Assembly: GCA_041672395.1 (NCBI GenBank)
Contig: JBAYZS010000006.1
Coordinates: forward strand, 1 to 64,000
Length of the DNA: 64,000 nucleotides
From: UBA5287 sp041672395
GTDB lineage: Bacteria > Bacteroidota > Bacteroidia > Bacteroidales > Dysgonomonadaceae
Direction: 5' to 3'
How positions within the stretch are numbered: the first letter of the stretch is position 1; each line of letters begins with the position of its first letter. Shown one piece after another: positions 27,272 to 36,146 of this stretch. A program made the translations under genes and the position numbers. The notes under the pieces were generated by a model. That model searched no databases. It worked only from the letters and a program-made list of their open reading frames with translations, and was not told the origin of the DNA.

Positions 27272-28713
27272 TCCCTCTTGAATCTCTGTTTTATGGTATC
27301 AATAATATCCTTTTGGATTTTTGAATTTAGTAATTTATTGATGCCCAAATAAAGCGTTACGAAAATACTCAATTGAATAACCAACAACCAAATTTCATTT
27401 GATATAAATTGAGCAATTAAAAGAAGGAGAGCAGCGATTGCCGAACTGATAATTAAATAAGGCAAATGATCTTTTAATTGTTGAAATACAGCGTAACCCG
27501 TTATCCTTTGCGTATAAAACAAGGTAACAATAAAGTGAACTATTGTTGCAATCAATTGCCCTATAACAATAGCTTTCAGATTAATACCGATTGTGAAAAC
27601 TATTGCAATAACAATAGCTGCATCTTTAATTAACTCCAAAAAGAATATGGCCCTTGTTTTTCCTGTTGAAATAATATAATTATTCATCAAAATTACAAAC
27701 ACAAAGAAAATACCCTTCGCCAATAATAGTTGAAACAGTGGAATTGAGATATCCCATTTAGTTCCAAAAAACAAATGGAAAATAGGTTCAGCCATCACAA
27801 TTAATCCCCCAAACACTGCAAATACAATGTAAGCCGTAGTTTTGTTTAATTTGCTGAAAACCCTTTTCATCCGTTCTCTATCGTTTTGAATAGAAGACAA
27901 TACCGGCAAAGCAGGTTGCGCCATTATCTGACTAATACTTGTATATCCCATTTTACTCCATTTATCAGCCTGATTATAGTAACCCAACTGATTCATATTA
28001 TAAACTTTACCGATTATTAGCGAGTAAATATTTTGAAATAAAGTACTTACAAAAGAAGTCAGAAAGATATTTGATCCAACAGAAAACATCTCCTGAAAAG
28101 CTCTCTTATCAAAACCAAAGCGTGGTTTCCAATGTGATTTAATATAATAAACAAAAGTACGCACAATAGTTGGAGTAAGTTGTTGAAAAACCAGTGTCCA
28201 TACGCCACAACCACTTAATACCAAGACAATTGAAACTATGCCTGTGGCTATGTTTGAGATAATATTTGCCAGATTAAATTCCTTCATTCTCATTTCCCTG
28301 ATTAGCATGCTCGATTGAACTAATCCAAAAGCCTGGAAAATGACCCCCAAAAAAATAACACGAGATAAAGATGTGATTCTCGGTTCGTCATAAAATTGCG
28401 AGATTGCAGGAACGCAAAAGAAAAGTATGAAGTATAGTGAGAGACTAACAATCAAGTTAAACGTGAAAACAGTATTATAATCTTTGTCGGAAGTGCTTTT
28501 TTTCTGAATAAGAGCAGTATTGAAACCACTTTCTGTAAAGATATTCATGAAAGCTGAAAGCGCAATAATAATACTAACTGCACCGAAATCTTCAGGAAGC
28601 AAGATGTTGGCAAGAATAATTCCGACAAAAGCATTGATTAGCAAAGAGATTACTCTTTCTATACTGTTCCAGGCAACAGCATTAACTGTTTTATCTTTTA
28701 AATTGCCATTCAT
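27268..28713 (-). CDS. Wzx-type polysaccharide flippase (MOP superfamily)
   Basis: Predicted inner-membrane transporter that flips lipid-linked sugar units to the periplasm. About 481 residues from the ATG at 28713 (MNGNLKDKTVNAVAWNSIER), with roughly 12-14 hydrophobic segments. The N-terminus is typical of WzxC-like proteins (LLINAFVGIILANILLPEDF, GFNTALIQKK). The central 'YNQADKWSKMGYTSISQIMA' is also characteristic. It lies 12 bases after the WalJ-like gene on the same strand. Together with the neighbouring glycosyltransferases it suggests a surface polysaccharide locus without a visible Wzy polymerase. Confidence 0.9.
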   Translation of the reverse strand: MNGNLKDKTVNAVAWNSIERVISLLINAFVGIILANILLPEDFGAVSIIIALSAFMNIFTESGFNTALIQKKSTSDKDYNTVFTFNLIVSLSLYFILFFCVPAISQFYDEPRITSLSRVIFLGVIFQAFGLVQSSMLIREMRMKEFNLANIISNIATGIVSIVLVLSGCGVWTLVFQQLTPTIVRTFVYYIKSHWKPRFGFDKRAFQEMFSVGSNIFLTSFVSTLFQNIYSLIIGKVYNMNQLGYYNQADKWSKMGYTSISQIMAQPALPVLSSIQNDRERMKRVFSKLNKTTAYIVFAVFGGLIVMAEPIFHLFFGTKWDISIPLFQLLLAKGIFFVFVILMNNYIISTGKTRAIFFLELIKDAAIVIAIVFTIGINLKAIVIGQLIATIVHFIVTLFYTQRITGYAVFQQLKDHLPYLIISSAIAALLLLIAQFISNEIWLLVIQLSIFVTLYLGINKLLNSKIQKDIIDTIKQRFKRD

Positions 28714-28725
28714 CAACTTAAAAAA

Positions 28726-29517
28726 TTATAAGAACGTTTTGGGTGAAAGTTGGTTTCTTCTAAGGATTTGAAGATTTACATCTTCACCTACAGTGATTCC
28801 TTTTTGAGCAAATTTTTCCTGTGTTGTTTGGAAAGCCAGTTCCGGAGTATTATTATCACCACTCAGATGGCAAAGCCAAATGTTTTTCATTTTATCAGAA
28901 AAATTCTCAGACAGAAAATGAGAAGTTTGCAAGTTGCTCAGATGACCGTTACCCGAAGTAATTCGTTTTTTTAAATGATAGGGATATCGTCCATTTCGTA
29001 ATAATTCCTCATCATAATTACTCTCAATCACAAGGTGATTGGCAGCAGAAATATAATGAGTAATTGTATCAGTAATAATGCCAACATCCGTTGCCAAAGC
29101 AAAAGTTTGGTTTCCAATTTCAAAGAAATATCCTACATTATCTACACTGTCGTGAGGCACTTCGAAAGGAGTGATGCGAAAGTCCCGGAGATTAAAAGCT
29201 GAGTCCTTTTTGATATATTTTCTAGAACCATTAAGCGAATATGGCATAAATTTATTCTGTTCGATACCTTTATGCACGTCGCTTGTTGCATATACCGGTA
29301 AGAAATATTTATGAGCCAATGAGGTAACCGATTTCACATGATCAAAATGATCATGTGTAATAAGAATACCCTGAATTTGATGCATAGATATGTCATACTC
29401 TTTCAGACGTTTAATTATTGTACGAACACCAATACCGGCATCAATCAGAATGCCATATTCCGAGTTGCCCAGATAATAACAATTACCGGAACTGCCACTA
29501 CCTAAAGAAAAAAACAT
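28726..29517 (-). CDS. Metallo-beta-lactamase-fold hydrolase, WalJ/YycJ-like
   Basis: Predicted two-metal hydrolase. The N-terminus MFFSLGSGSSGNCYYLGN is the family hallmark, with HDHFDH as the zinc motif about 55 residues in, then further metal ligands in EVPHDSVDNV, ATDVG and CHLSGDNN. I start it at the ATG at 29517. An ATG eleven codons further up (29550) is in frame, but a TACTTTTG promoter element at 29566-29559 would leave only 2-3 bases of leader before it. The family is linked to cell-wall control and DNA repair in Firmicutes, and its role here is unknown. Confidence 0.87.
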   Translation of the reverse strand: MFFSLGSGSSGNCYYLGNSEYGILIDAGIGVRTIIKRLKEYDISMHQIQGILITHDHFDHVKSVTSLAHKYFLPVYATSDVHKGIEQNKFMPYSLNGSRKYIKKDSAFNLRDFRITPFEVPHDSVDNVGYFFEIGNQTFALATDVGIITDTITHYISAANHLVIESNYDEELLRNGRYPYHLKKRITSGNGHLSNLQTSHFLSENFSDKMKNIWLCHLSGDNNTPELAFQTTQEKFAQKGITVGEDVNLQILRRNQLSPKTFL

Positions 29518-29558
29518 AAAAGGATCTGATGGAAAAAGAGTATACTGCATAATGATTG

Positions 29559-29566
29559 CAAAAGTA
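29559..29566 (-). promoter_or_regulatory. -7 element for the WalJ-like gene
   Basis: Minus strand TACTTTTG, matching TAnnTTTG. Its position argues for the downstream ATG at 29517 as the true start. Confidence 0.5.
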
Positions 29567-29619
29567 CAAGTAAATTTTTAATTGTGAAAACGCTCTATTA
29601 ATTGACGTTGCTCAGAAAA

Positions 29620-31773
29620 TTATTTCATGAAATCATCAAAATAGCGAGTGATATGTTCGTGCAGATGAACGCGATCGTGTCCCATCATATTATGTCCGTG
29701 TCCCGGATAAATAAAATAGTCCGGATGAGTGCCGGCAGCAATGCAAGCATCCAAAAATTGAATGCTGTTCTGCCAAACAACAGTAGGGTCATTATCTCCA
29801 TGAATAATAAGTAAACGCCCTTTCAGTTTGTCTGCTTTATTGAGTAAGCTCGACTCCTCATATCCTGTTGCATTTTGTTCGGGAGTATCCATATAACGTT
29901 CGCCATACATAACCTCATAATATTTCCAGTCGATAACCGGTCCGCCTGCAACCCCCACTTTAAAAACATCCGGATGACGCAGTAACATGTTGATAGTCAT
30001 GAATCCTCCGTAACTCCAACCATGAATTCCCAACCTATTTTTATCAACATAAGGAAGAGATTGCAGGAATTTTACACCCTCCATTTGGTCGTTTGCTTCT
30101 TCAATGCCCAGGTTTCTAAATGTGATATTCTCAAAATCTGCACCTCTGTTTGACGTGCCCCTGTTATCCATGACAAAAACAAGATACCCTTTTTGAGCCA
30201 TATAAAATTCCCAGCCTCCTGAACCATAGCGCCAGCTATTTTGAACCATTTGAGAATGCGGTCCCCCATAAACATAAATCACTGTAGGATATTTTTTTTC
30301 TGGATCAAAATCTGCAGGTTTTACTAAACGATAGTGTAGGTCTGTTTCTGAATCTGCAGCTTTTATTGTTCCCGTTAATACAGAAGGAATCTTATAATCA
30401 GCATAGGGGTTCTTTATAGTTGTCAATTCTGAGAACTTATCATTATTTGTATTTAAGCAATACATCACACCTGGATTGTCGTGCGACGAAAACCTGTCGA
30501 GCACATATTTTCCCGATTGACTCATTGTTCCGTTGTGAATGCCACTAACAGTAGTCAACTTTGCATATTTTCCTTTTTTCAAGTTCAACTTATAAATATG
30601 TCTGTCCATCGGAGTTGGATTAGTAGAAGTGAAAAAGATGTTATTTCCTTTTTCATCAAACCCTAAAACCTCAGTAACGTCCCAATTTCCCGAGGTCAAC
30701 TGTTTTAATAATTTCCCAGAAGTATCATACAGATAAAGGTGATTGTGTCCATCCCGTTTGCTTTGCCAGATAAACTGATCTGTGCGTGATGAAACAAACA
30801 ATACCGGGTTTTCAGGCTCAACATATTTTGGATGCTTTTCTTCAAACAATATTTTCTCCAATTCACCTGTAGAAGCGTTGAACATCAGCAGTTTCATATG
30901 GTTTTGATCTCTGTTCAGTTCGGCCAAAAACAAATGTTTCTCATCCGTACTCCAGGCAATATTAGTGAAATACCGATCTTTAGGGTTGCCCGTCTCAAGA
31001 TAAATTGTTTTTTCGGTAGCCATATCAAAGATGCCGACAGCCACTTCGTGACTAGTCATGCCCGCCATCGGATATTTAATATTGTGAACTTCAGCAATCC
31101 TTGTGGAAACATCAACCAACGGATAATCCGTGACCATTGATTCATCCATTCTGTAGAACGCAAGTTTGTTTCCGTTGGGCGACCAAAAAGTTCCTTTGTT
31201 TATACCAAATTCATTTCGATGAGCTGCTTGCCCATAAACAATTCCCTTATTTTCTTCTGCAGAAAGGGGAATGGTTTTACCCTTTTTATCAAGGACAAAT
31301 AAATTATTTTCAATAGTGTAAGCCAGCGATTGGTTTTCAGTAGAAATATCATGATTTTCACTCTTATCAGGAAAAGTTAAGAATGACAGTTGTCGTTTAG
31401 TCTTCAAATCATAAAAACCCGATCCGGAATGCGACCAAAACTGCACTGGTGAATCAACGGATGACGGGAACTTAAGATTATAAATATCCTCGCCATCAGC
31501 TATCACATCTTCAATATCTGAAAAAGTGAATGTAACTTTTTCGTTTTGTTTATTAGGATCATCGGAAATCCATACAGAATCATTTCTCAATTGGACCAAT
31601 TGGTCGCCATACCATTGATATTGCGTGGTGAATCGAGGATAAAATGAATAGAAATCAACACCCCCCGGGATAAGTTCTTCAAGCGTAAAAGACCTGACTT
31701 GTTGTGCCAAACAATTATTGAAGGCAAAGAAAAGAATTACAATTGAGAGAATAAACGTTTTAATTTTCATCAT
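29620..31773 (-). CDS. S9 family dipeptidyl peptidase (DPP IV type)
   Basis: Periplasmic serine peptidase that removes X-Pro dipeptides. The product has a Sec signal peptide (MKIKTFILSIVILFFAFNNC, then LAQQ), a beta-propeller domain (ISWSPNGNKLAFYRMDES-like, SVTEVLGFDEKGNNIFFTST-like repeats), and an alpha/beta-hydrolase domain. The nucleophile Ser lies in GWSYGG about residue 587, the Asp in GDNDPTV about 662, and the His in YPGHGHNM. I start at the ATG pair at 31773/31770. An upstream in-frame ATG at 31824 would bury the signal peptide and overlap the preceding gene. The gene follows the flavoprotein gene by 4 bases. Confidence 0.93.
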   Translation of the reverse strand: MMKIKTFILSIVILFFAFNNCLAQQVRSFTLEELIPGGVDFYSFYPRFTTQYQWYGDQLVQLRNDSVWISDDPNKQNEKVTFTFSDIEDVIADGEDIYNLKFPSSVDSPVQFWSHSGSGFYDLKTKRQLSFLTFPDKSENHDISTENQSLAYTIENNLFVLDKKGKTIPLSAEENKGIVYGQAAHRNEFGINKGTFWSPNGNKLAFYRMDESMVTDYPLVDVSTRIAEVHNIKYPMAGMTSHEVAVGIFDMATEKTIYLETGNPKDRYFTNIAWSTDEKHLFLAELNRDQNHMKLLMFNASTGELEKILFEEKHPKYVEPENPVLFVSSRTDQFIWQSKRDGHNHLYLYDTSGKLLKQLTSGNWDVTEVLGFDEKGNNIFFTSTNPTPMDRHIYKLNLKKGKYAKLTTVSGIHNGTMSQSGKYVLDRFSSHDNPGVMYCLNTNNDKFSELTTIKNPYADYKIPSVLTGTIKAADSETDLHYRLVKPADFDPEKKYPTVIYVYGGPHSQMVQNSWRYGSGGWEFYMAQKGYLVFVMDNRGTSNRGADFENITFRNLGIEEANDQMEGVKFLQSLPYVDKNRLGIHGWSYGGFMTINMLLRHPDVFKVGVAGGPVIDWKYYEVMYGERYMDTPEQNATGYEESSLLNKADKLKGRLLIIHGDNDPTVVWQNSIQFLDACIAAGTHPDYFIYPGHGHNMMGHDRVHLHEHITRYFDDFMK

Positions 31774-31777
31774 ATTG

Positions 31778-32731
31778 TTAAAAAGAATAAGAAGACAAAC
31801 GTTGAGTAGTAAGACGAAATTCATTCATCATATCATCCACCACCTGCTTTGCCGAAACAATCGATTTTATGTGAGATGCAATCTGTCCAATTTCAAGTTC
31901 ACCTTCGGATAAATCACCTTCAAACATTCCCCGTTTAGCACGCCCTTTTCCGAGAAGATTTCTGAACTCTTCTTCCGACGCTCCTTTATTTTCCAGCTCC
32001 TTCACTTGATGATAAAAATCATTTTTTATTAATCGAGCTGGTGCAAGTTTTTTTAATGTTAACATCGTATCTCCTTCTTTCAAATGAATACAATGTTGCT
32101 TAAACTCTTCACTGGCAGAACTTTCCAATGTAAGCGCAAATCGAGTGCCTACCTGAACTCCGTCTGCACCTAACGCAAATGCTGCAGCCATCGAACCTCC
32201 TGTGGCAATACCGCCGGCAGCAATAAGTGGTAATGAAACGGCATCTCGTACTTGAGGAATCAAAGTAAGAGTGGTTGTTTCTTCTCTTCCATTATGACCT
32301 CCAGCCTCAAAACCTTCAGCTACAATAGCGTCAACTCCCGCTTCCTGACACTTAAGAGCGAATTTGGAACTGGAAACAACATGCACAACTTTCATTCCCG
32401 CATCTTTTAAATATGGTGTCCATGTTTTGGGATTGCCTGCTGATGTAAATACTATCGGAACCTGCTCTTCCTTAACTATTTGCATGATCTCATCTATCTG
32501 AGGGTACATGAGCGGAATATTTACACCGAAAGAAATGTCCCCGGTAGCAACTTTACATTTTTGGATATGCTCACGCAATGTTTCGGGATGCATAGAACCG
32601 GCACCAATCAATCCTAATCCGCCGGCATTACTAACAGCCGATGCCAATCGCCATCCGCTGCACCAAACCATGCCTCCTTGAATGATTGGGTATTTTATAT
32701 TAAAAAGTTTTGTTAAACTATTTGTTTGCAT
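31778..32731 (-). CDS. FabK/nitronate monooxygenase-like FMN flavoprotein
   Basis: TIM-barrel FMN enzyme of 317 residues. Landmarks are YPIIQGGMVWCSGWRLASAV at the N-terminus, AGGLGLIGAGSM, the AEGFEAGGHNGREE loop that holds the catalytic His, and the phosphate-binding PLIAAGGIATGGSMAAAFAL with GADGVQVGTRFALT. The family includes both enoyl-ACP reductase FabK and nitronate monooxygenase, and sequence reading does not decide between them. The gene is 4 bases upstream of the dipeptidyl peptidase gene and is read with it. Confidence 0.85.
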   Translation of the reverse strand: MQTNSLTKLFNIKYPIIQGGMVWCSGWRLASAVSNAGGLGLIGAGSMHPETLREHIQKCKVATGDISFGVNIPLMYPQIDEIMQIVKEEQVPIVFTSAGNPKTWTPYLKDAGMKVVHVVSSSKFALKCQEAGVDAIVAEGFEAGGHNGREETTTLTLIPQVRDAVSLPLIAAGGIATGGSMAAAFALGADGVQVGTRFALTLESSASEEFKQHCIHLKEGDTMLTLKKLAPARLIKNDFYHQVKELENKGASEEEFRNLLGKGRAKRGMFEGDLSEGELEIGQIASHIKSIVSAKQVVDDMMNEFRLTTQRLSSYSF

Positions 32732-32752
32732 TTATTACCTTTTTCTTCTTTA

Positions 32753-32760
32753 CAAAGATA
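32753..32760 (-). promoter_or_regulatory. -7 element for the flavoprotein-peptidase pair
   Basis: Minus strand TATCTTTG, a strong match to the TAnnTTTG consensus, 22 bases before the ATG. No obvious -33 TTTG. Confidence 0.55.
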
Positions 32761-32821
32761 GTTTTTTCTGTCGACTTTGTTAGATAAAGATTATTTTAAC
32801 CGTTTTTTGAATGAATTTTAT

Positions 32822-32829
32822 TAGATTTG
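32822..32829 (+). promoter_or_regulatory. -7 element for purD
   Basis: TAGATTTG matches TAnnTTTG, 31 bases before the chosen purD ATG. A TTTG lies only 12 bases upstream, too close for a normal -33 box. Confidence 0.45.
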
Positions 32830-32860
32830 CATCTTGTTATTATATAATATACATAAATAT

Positions 32861-34135
32861 ATGAATGTTTTACTGCTCGGATCAGGTGGACGTGAACATG
32901 CGCTTGCATGGAAATTGCGTGAAAGTAAACTTCTTAATAATCTTTTTATTGCTCCCGGAAACGCCGGTACAGCAACAATAGGTGAGAATGTTGAACTGTC
33001 GATTACCGACTTTGAAGTCATAAAAGAATTTTCGCTGAACAACAATATAGATATGATTGTTGTGGGACCAGAAGACCCTTTGGTAGAAGGGATATTTGAT
33101 TATTTCAGAGAGGACGAAGATATCTGCCACATTGCTGTTATTGGTCCGTCCAGAAGAGGTGCCAAATTAGAGGGAAGCAAAGATTTCGCAAAAGAATTTA
33201 TGATTCGTCATAACATACCCACAGCCAAATTTTTTACAGTAACACTTGAGAATTATGACGAAGGAAATCAATTTTTAGAATCTCTCTCAGCTCCATACGT
33301 ACTAAAAGCAGATGGCTTAGCCGCAGGAAAAGGTGTGTTAATCACTGAAAACCTAAATGAAGCCAAACATATTCTTTATGATATGCTCAACGGTCAGTTT
33401 GGCGAAGCAAGTAAGAAAGTTGTGATTGAAGAATATTTGTCGGGCATAGAATGTTCTGTATTTGTACTGACCGATGGAAAATCGTATAAGATTTTACCGG
33501 TAGCAAAAGACTATAAACGAGTAGGGGAGGGAGATACAGGATTAAACACCGGAGGAATGGGGGCTGTTTCTCCAGTGCCATTTGCTGATGAGGTTTTCAT
33601 GCAAAAAGTGGAGGAACAGATTATAATACCAACAATTGACGGAATAGACGACGAGAGCATTCGTTATAAAGGATTTATTTTTATCGGTTTGATGAATGTT
33701 GGTGGTGAACCAAAAGTGATAGAGTATAATGTGAGGCTTGGAGATCCTGAGACAGAGGTTGTTATACCTCGTATCAAATCCGATTTATTATATTTGTTCT
33801 GTCAGGTTGCTCTTCAAAAACTTGGTTCAACAGAAATTGAAATAGACACGAGATATGCAACAACCATAATGATGGTTTCAGGCGGATATCCCGGAAGTTA
33901 TGAAAAAGGAAAAGCAATTACCGGCTTAGATAAAATAACCGACAGTATTGTTTTTCATGCAGGCACAAAAGCAAAAGATCATGATAATGTTGTAACTTCG
34001 GGCGGTAGAGTGCTAAGTGTTACATCGTTAGGTGACACTCTGCTTGAAGCATTAGCCCTTTCTTATAAGAATATTGAGGAAATTGATTTCGAACAAAAGT
34101 ACTACAGAAAAGATATTGGTTTAGATTTATTATAA
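32861..34135 (+). CDS. purD: Phosphoribosylamine--glycine ligase
   Basis: Second step of de novo purine synthesis: ATP-dependent joining of glycine to phosphoribosylamine. I start at the ATG at 32861 (MNVLLLGSGGREHALAWKLR), because the nine codons before it do not match the family and run into the promoter. ATP-grasp motifs are clear: VVGPEDPLVEG, APYVLKADGLAAGKGVLI, GDTGLNTGGMGAVSPV, and YNVRLGDPETEVVIPR for metal binding. The length of 424 residues is usual. The next gene starts 3 bases after its stop. Confidence 0.97.
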   Translation: MNVLLLGSGGREHALAWKLRESKLLNNLFIAPGNAGTATIGENVELSITDFEVIKEFSLNNNIDMIVVGPEDPLVEGIFDYFREDEDICHIAVIGPSRRGAKLEGSKDFAKEFMIRHNIPTAKFFTVTLENYDEGNQFLESLSAPYVLKADGLAAGKGVLITENLNEAKHILYDMLNGQFGEASKKVVIEEYLSGIECSVFVLTDGKSYKILPVAKDYKRVGEGDTGLNTGGMGAVSPVPFADEVFMQKVEEQIIIPTIDGIDDESIRYKGFIFIGLMNVGGEPKVIEYNVRLGDPETEVVIPRIKSDLLYLFCQVALQKLGSTEIEIDTRYATTIMMVSGGYPGSYEKGKAITGLDKITDSIVFHAGTKAKDHDNVVTSGGRVLSVTSLGDTLLEALALSYKNIEEIDFEQKYYRKDIGLDLL

Positions 34136-34138
34136 AGA

Positions 34139-35155
34139 ATGAATTCAACAGTAAAAAAATTCAAAACAATCATTATTGAATCACGTCTTTTTAGTGTGAT
34201 TGCAATTGTCATTGTTCTATTGATGAGGTATTTAATGTTCAATCAGCTGGGAGTGATTGAATATAAATCGGTAAACTCCAGCTATTTATGGGAAGTCATC
34301 GCTCCCTTTTTTGCTGATCCCTGGACTTCATTTATTTTGAGCACAATTTGTGTGTTCATTATCGCAATTATTTTATCGCAGTTGAATGTCAAGTACGGAT
34401 TAATCAGAGGCAGATCAAATTTTCCACTAGTAATTCCATTAATTCTTTTCAGCCTGCATCCATTCACACTGTCCATCAGCCCCGATTTATTGGCTACAAT
34501 CTTTATATTGTGGGCAATGATGCCTTTAACTAATTCATATCAAAGCTCCAGGTCTCAAAAATATTCTTTTCAAGCCTCGGTATTGATTTCTATAGCCGGA
34601 GTTTTTCAGGTATATGCTCTCATGTTCATACTATTATGGTGGATTGGTCAGCGAATGATGAATGCAATAACGGCAAGGTCTTTTTTCTCATCATTACTAG
34701 GAGTAATATTAGTTTATATCTTTGTTTTTTCACTGTTTGTTTTTGGAGATAATATCAGTGGATTTTTATTACCATTTTATTCATTTGGAAACATTGATTT
34801 TGGGAATTACTGGTTTTTGACAGTACCACAATGGGGATTTATTGTACTTCTGCTAATCATGATTATAAGTCATATAGTAATTGATTTCAAACACTTTTTC
34901 AGAGATAAAGTGCTCACTCAGAAAATTATCACATTTAGTATTGTATTAATTATATTCTCCATAATTGTTCAGATTGCCTATTTTGATCATAGTCTTTTAT
35001 GGTTACAAGTTATTCTATCTTTATTATCCTTGATTATTTCACATTACTATTCCACTACAACAGATAAATGGGGTGTTTATTTCTTTTTCATCATATTAGT
35101 TATTTTAACTTCATACTTTTGTATTAAATGCTATACAAACTTATCCCCTTTTTAA
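34139..35155 (+). CDS. Polytopic membrane protein of unknown function
   Basis: 338 residues, mostly hydrophobic, with about nine to ten predicted membrane helices separated by short loops (for example LFSVIAIVIVLLMRYLMF, FILSTICVFIIAIIL, LVIPLILFSLHPFTLSI). It resembles the membrane proteins found near purD in other Bacteroidota (DUF6427-like), which is a recollection of gene context and not proof. It starts 3 bases after purD, so the two are co-transcribed. No catalytic or transport motif is visible. Confidence 0.75.
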   Translation: MNSTVKKFKTIIIESRLFSVIAIVIVLLMRYLMFNQLGVIEYKSVNSSYLWEVIAPFFADPWTSFILSTICVFIIAIILSQLNVKYGLIRGRSNFPLVIPLILFSLHPFTLSISPDLLATIFILWAMMPLTNSYQSSRSQKYSFQASVLISIAGVFQVYALMFILLWWIGQRMMNAITARSFFSSLLGVILVYIFVFSLFVFGDNISGFLLPFYSFGNIDFGNYWFLTVPQWGFIVLLLIMIISHIVIDFKHFFRDKVLTQKIITFSIVLIIFSIIVQIAYFDHSLLWLQVILSLLSLIISHYYSTTTDKWGVYFFFIILVILTSYFCIKCYTNLSPF

Positions 35156-35195
35156 GTCTTTGTTTATTAGGTTATTAGAGCGCTTTTGAGAGATA

Positions 35196-36146
35196 ATGAA
35201 AATAATAAATATTACTTCGGTTGACACACATCAGGAAATAATTGAGAGTGTTGCAACTATGGGCTTTTTTGATGGAGTTCATCTGGGACATCGCTTTTTG
35301 ATAGATCAAGTCAAGAAAGAAGCACAACGTTTGGGACTTCCATCTGCAGTGATTACTTTTCCAGTTCATCCCCGCAAAGTTTTGCAACAAGAATATCAGC
35401 CGGCTTTGTTGTGTGGTTATGACGAAAAGTTGCATCAGCTTGCTACCACAGGTATTGATTACTGTTTTAGTTTGCCTTTTACAACGGAGCTTTCTCAGAT
35501 AACTGCTAACGAGTTTATTGTGAATGTGCTAAACAAACGACTTGGAGTCCAAACTTTATTTGTTGGTCACGACCATCGTTTTGGACACAATCGTGAAGAA
35601 AGTTTTGTCGAATATCAGAGATATGGAGAGGCTGTTGGAATGAATGTTATTCAGGCGCAAGAATATCGACATGAAGAGCATTCCATAAGTTCCAGCAGGA
35701 TAAGAACTTTACTAAAAGAGGGAAATGTGACTGAGGCAAACGCCTTGTTATCCTATAATTATAATATATCTGGGAAAATTATTGAAGGCTTTCAGGTTGG
35801 GCGTACCATTGGTTTTCCTACAGCCAATATTAAGGCATGGGAAAAATACAAAGTGATTCCGCTATTAGGTGTATATGCCGTGAAAGTGCATCTGGCAGAC
35901 AGCAAAGTCTATGGGGGAATGTTATATATTGGAAAGCGCCCCACACTACACGAAGATTTGGAGATAAGTGTCGAAGTAAATATTTTTGACTTTGAAGGGA
36001 ACTTATATAATCAGAGTCTTACTGTTGAATTCATTGATTTTATCCGTTCCGATGAGAAATTTGACACGATGGAAGAGCTGACCACTCAGATTCAGGTGGA
36101 TAAAAAAAATGTGATGGCACGTTTAAAAAATACCCCTTTGGTTTAG
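35196..36146 (+). CDS. ribF: Bifunctional riboflavin kinase/FAD synthetase
   Basis: Makes FMN and then FAD from riboflavin. In the 316-residue protein the N-terminal nucleotidyltransferase domain shows GFFDGVHLGHRFLI and FVGHDHRFGHNREES plus SSSRIRTLLKEG. The C-terminal kinase domain shows GRTIGFPTANI and YGGMLYIGKRPT. This order is standard for bacterial RibF. Its last 24 bases overlap the 3' end of the convergent mltG gene. Confidence 0.97.
   Translation: MKIINITSVDTHQEIIESVATMGFFDGVHLGHRFLIDQVKKEAQRLGLPSAVITFPVHPRKVLQQEYQPALLCGYDEKLHQLATTGIDYCFSLPFTTELSQITANEFIVNVLNKRLGVQTLFVGHDHRFGHNREESFVEYQRYGEAVGMNVIQAQEYRHEEHSISSSRIRTLLKEGNVTEANALLSYNYNISGKIIEGFQVGRTIGFPTANIKAWEKYKVIPLLGVYAVKVHLADSKVYGGMLYIGKRPTLHEDLEISVEVNIFDFEGNLYNQSLTVEFIDFIRSDEKFDTMEELTTQIQVDKKNVMARLKNTPLV

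Noticed and set aside
31774..31824. Upstream start for the dipeptidyl peptidase
   Set aside because: It would place 17 residues before a normal signal peptide and overlap the flavoprotein gene.
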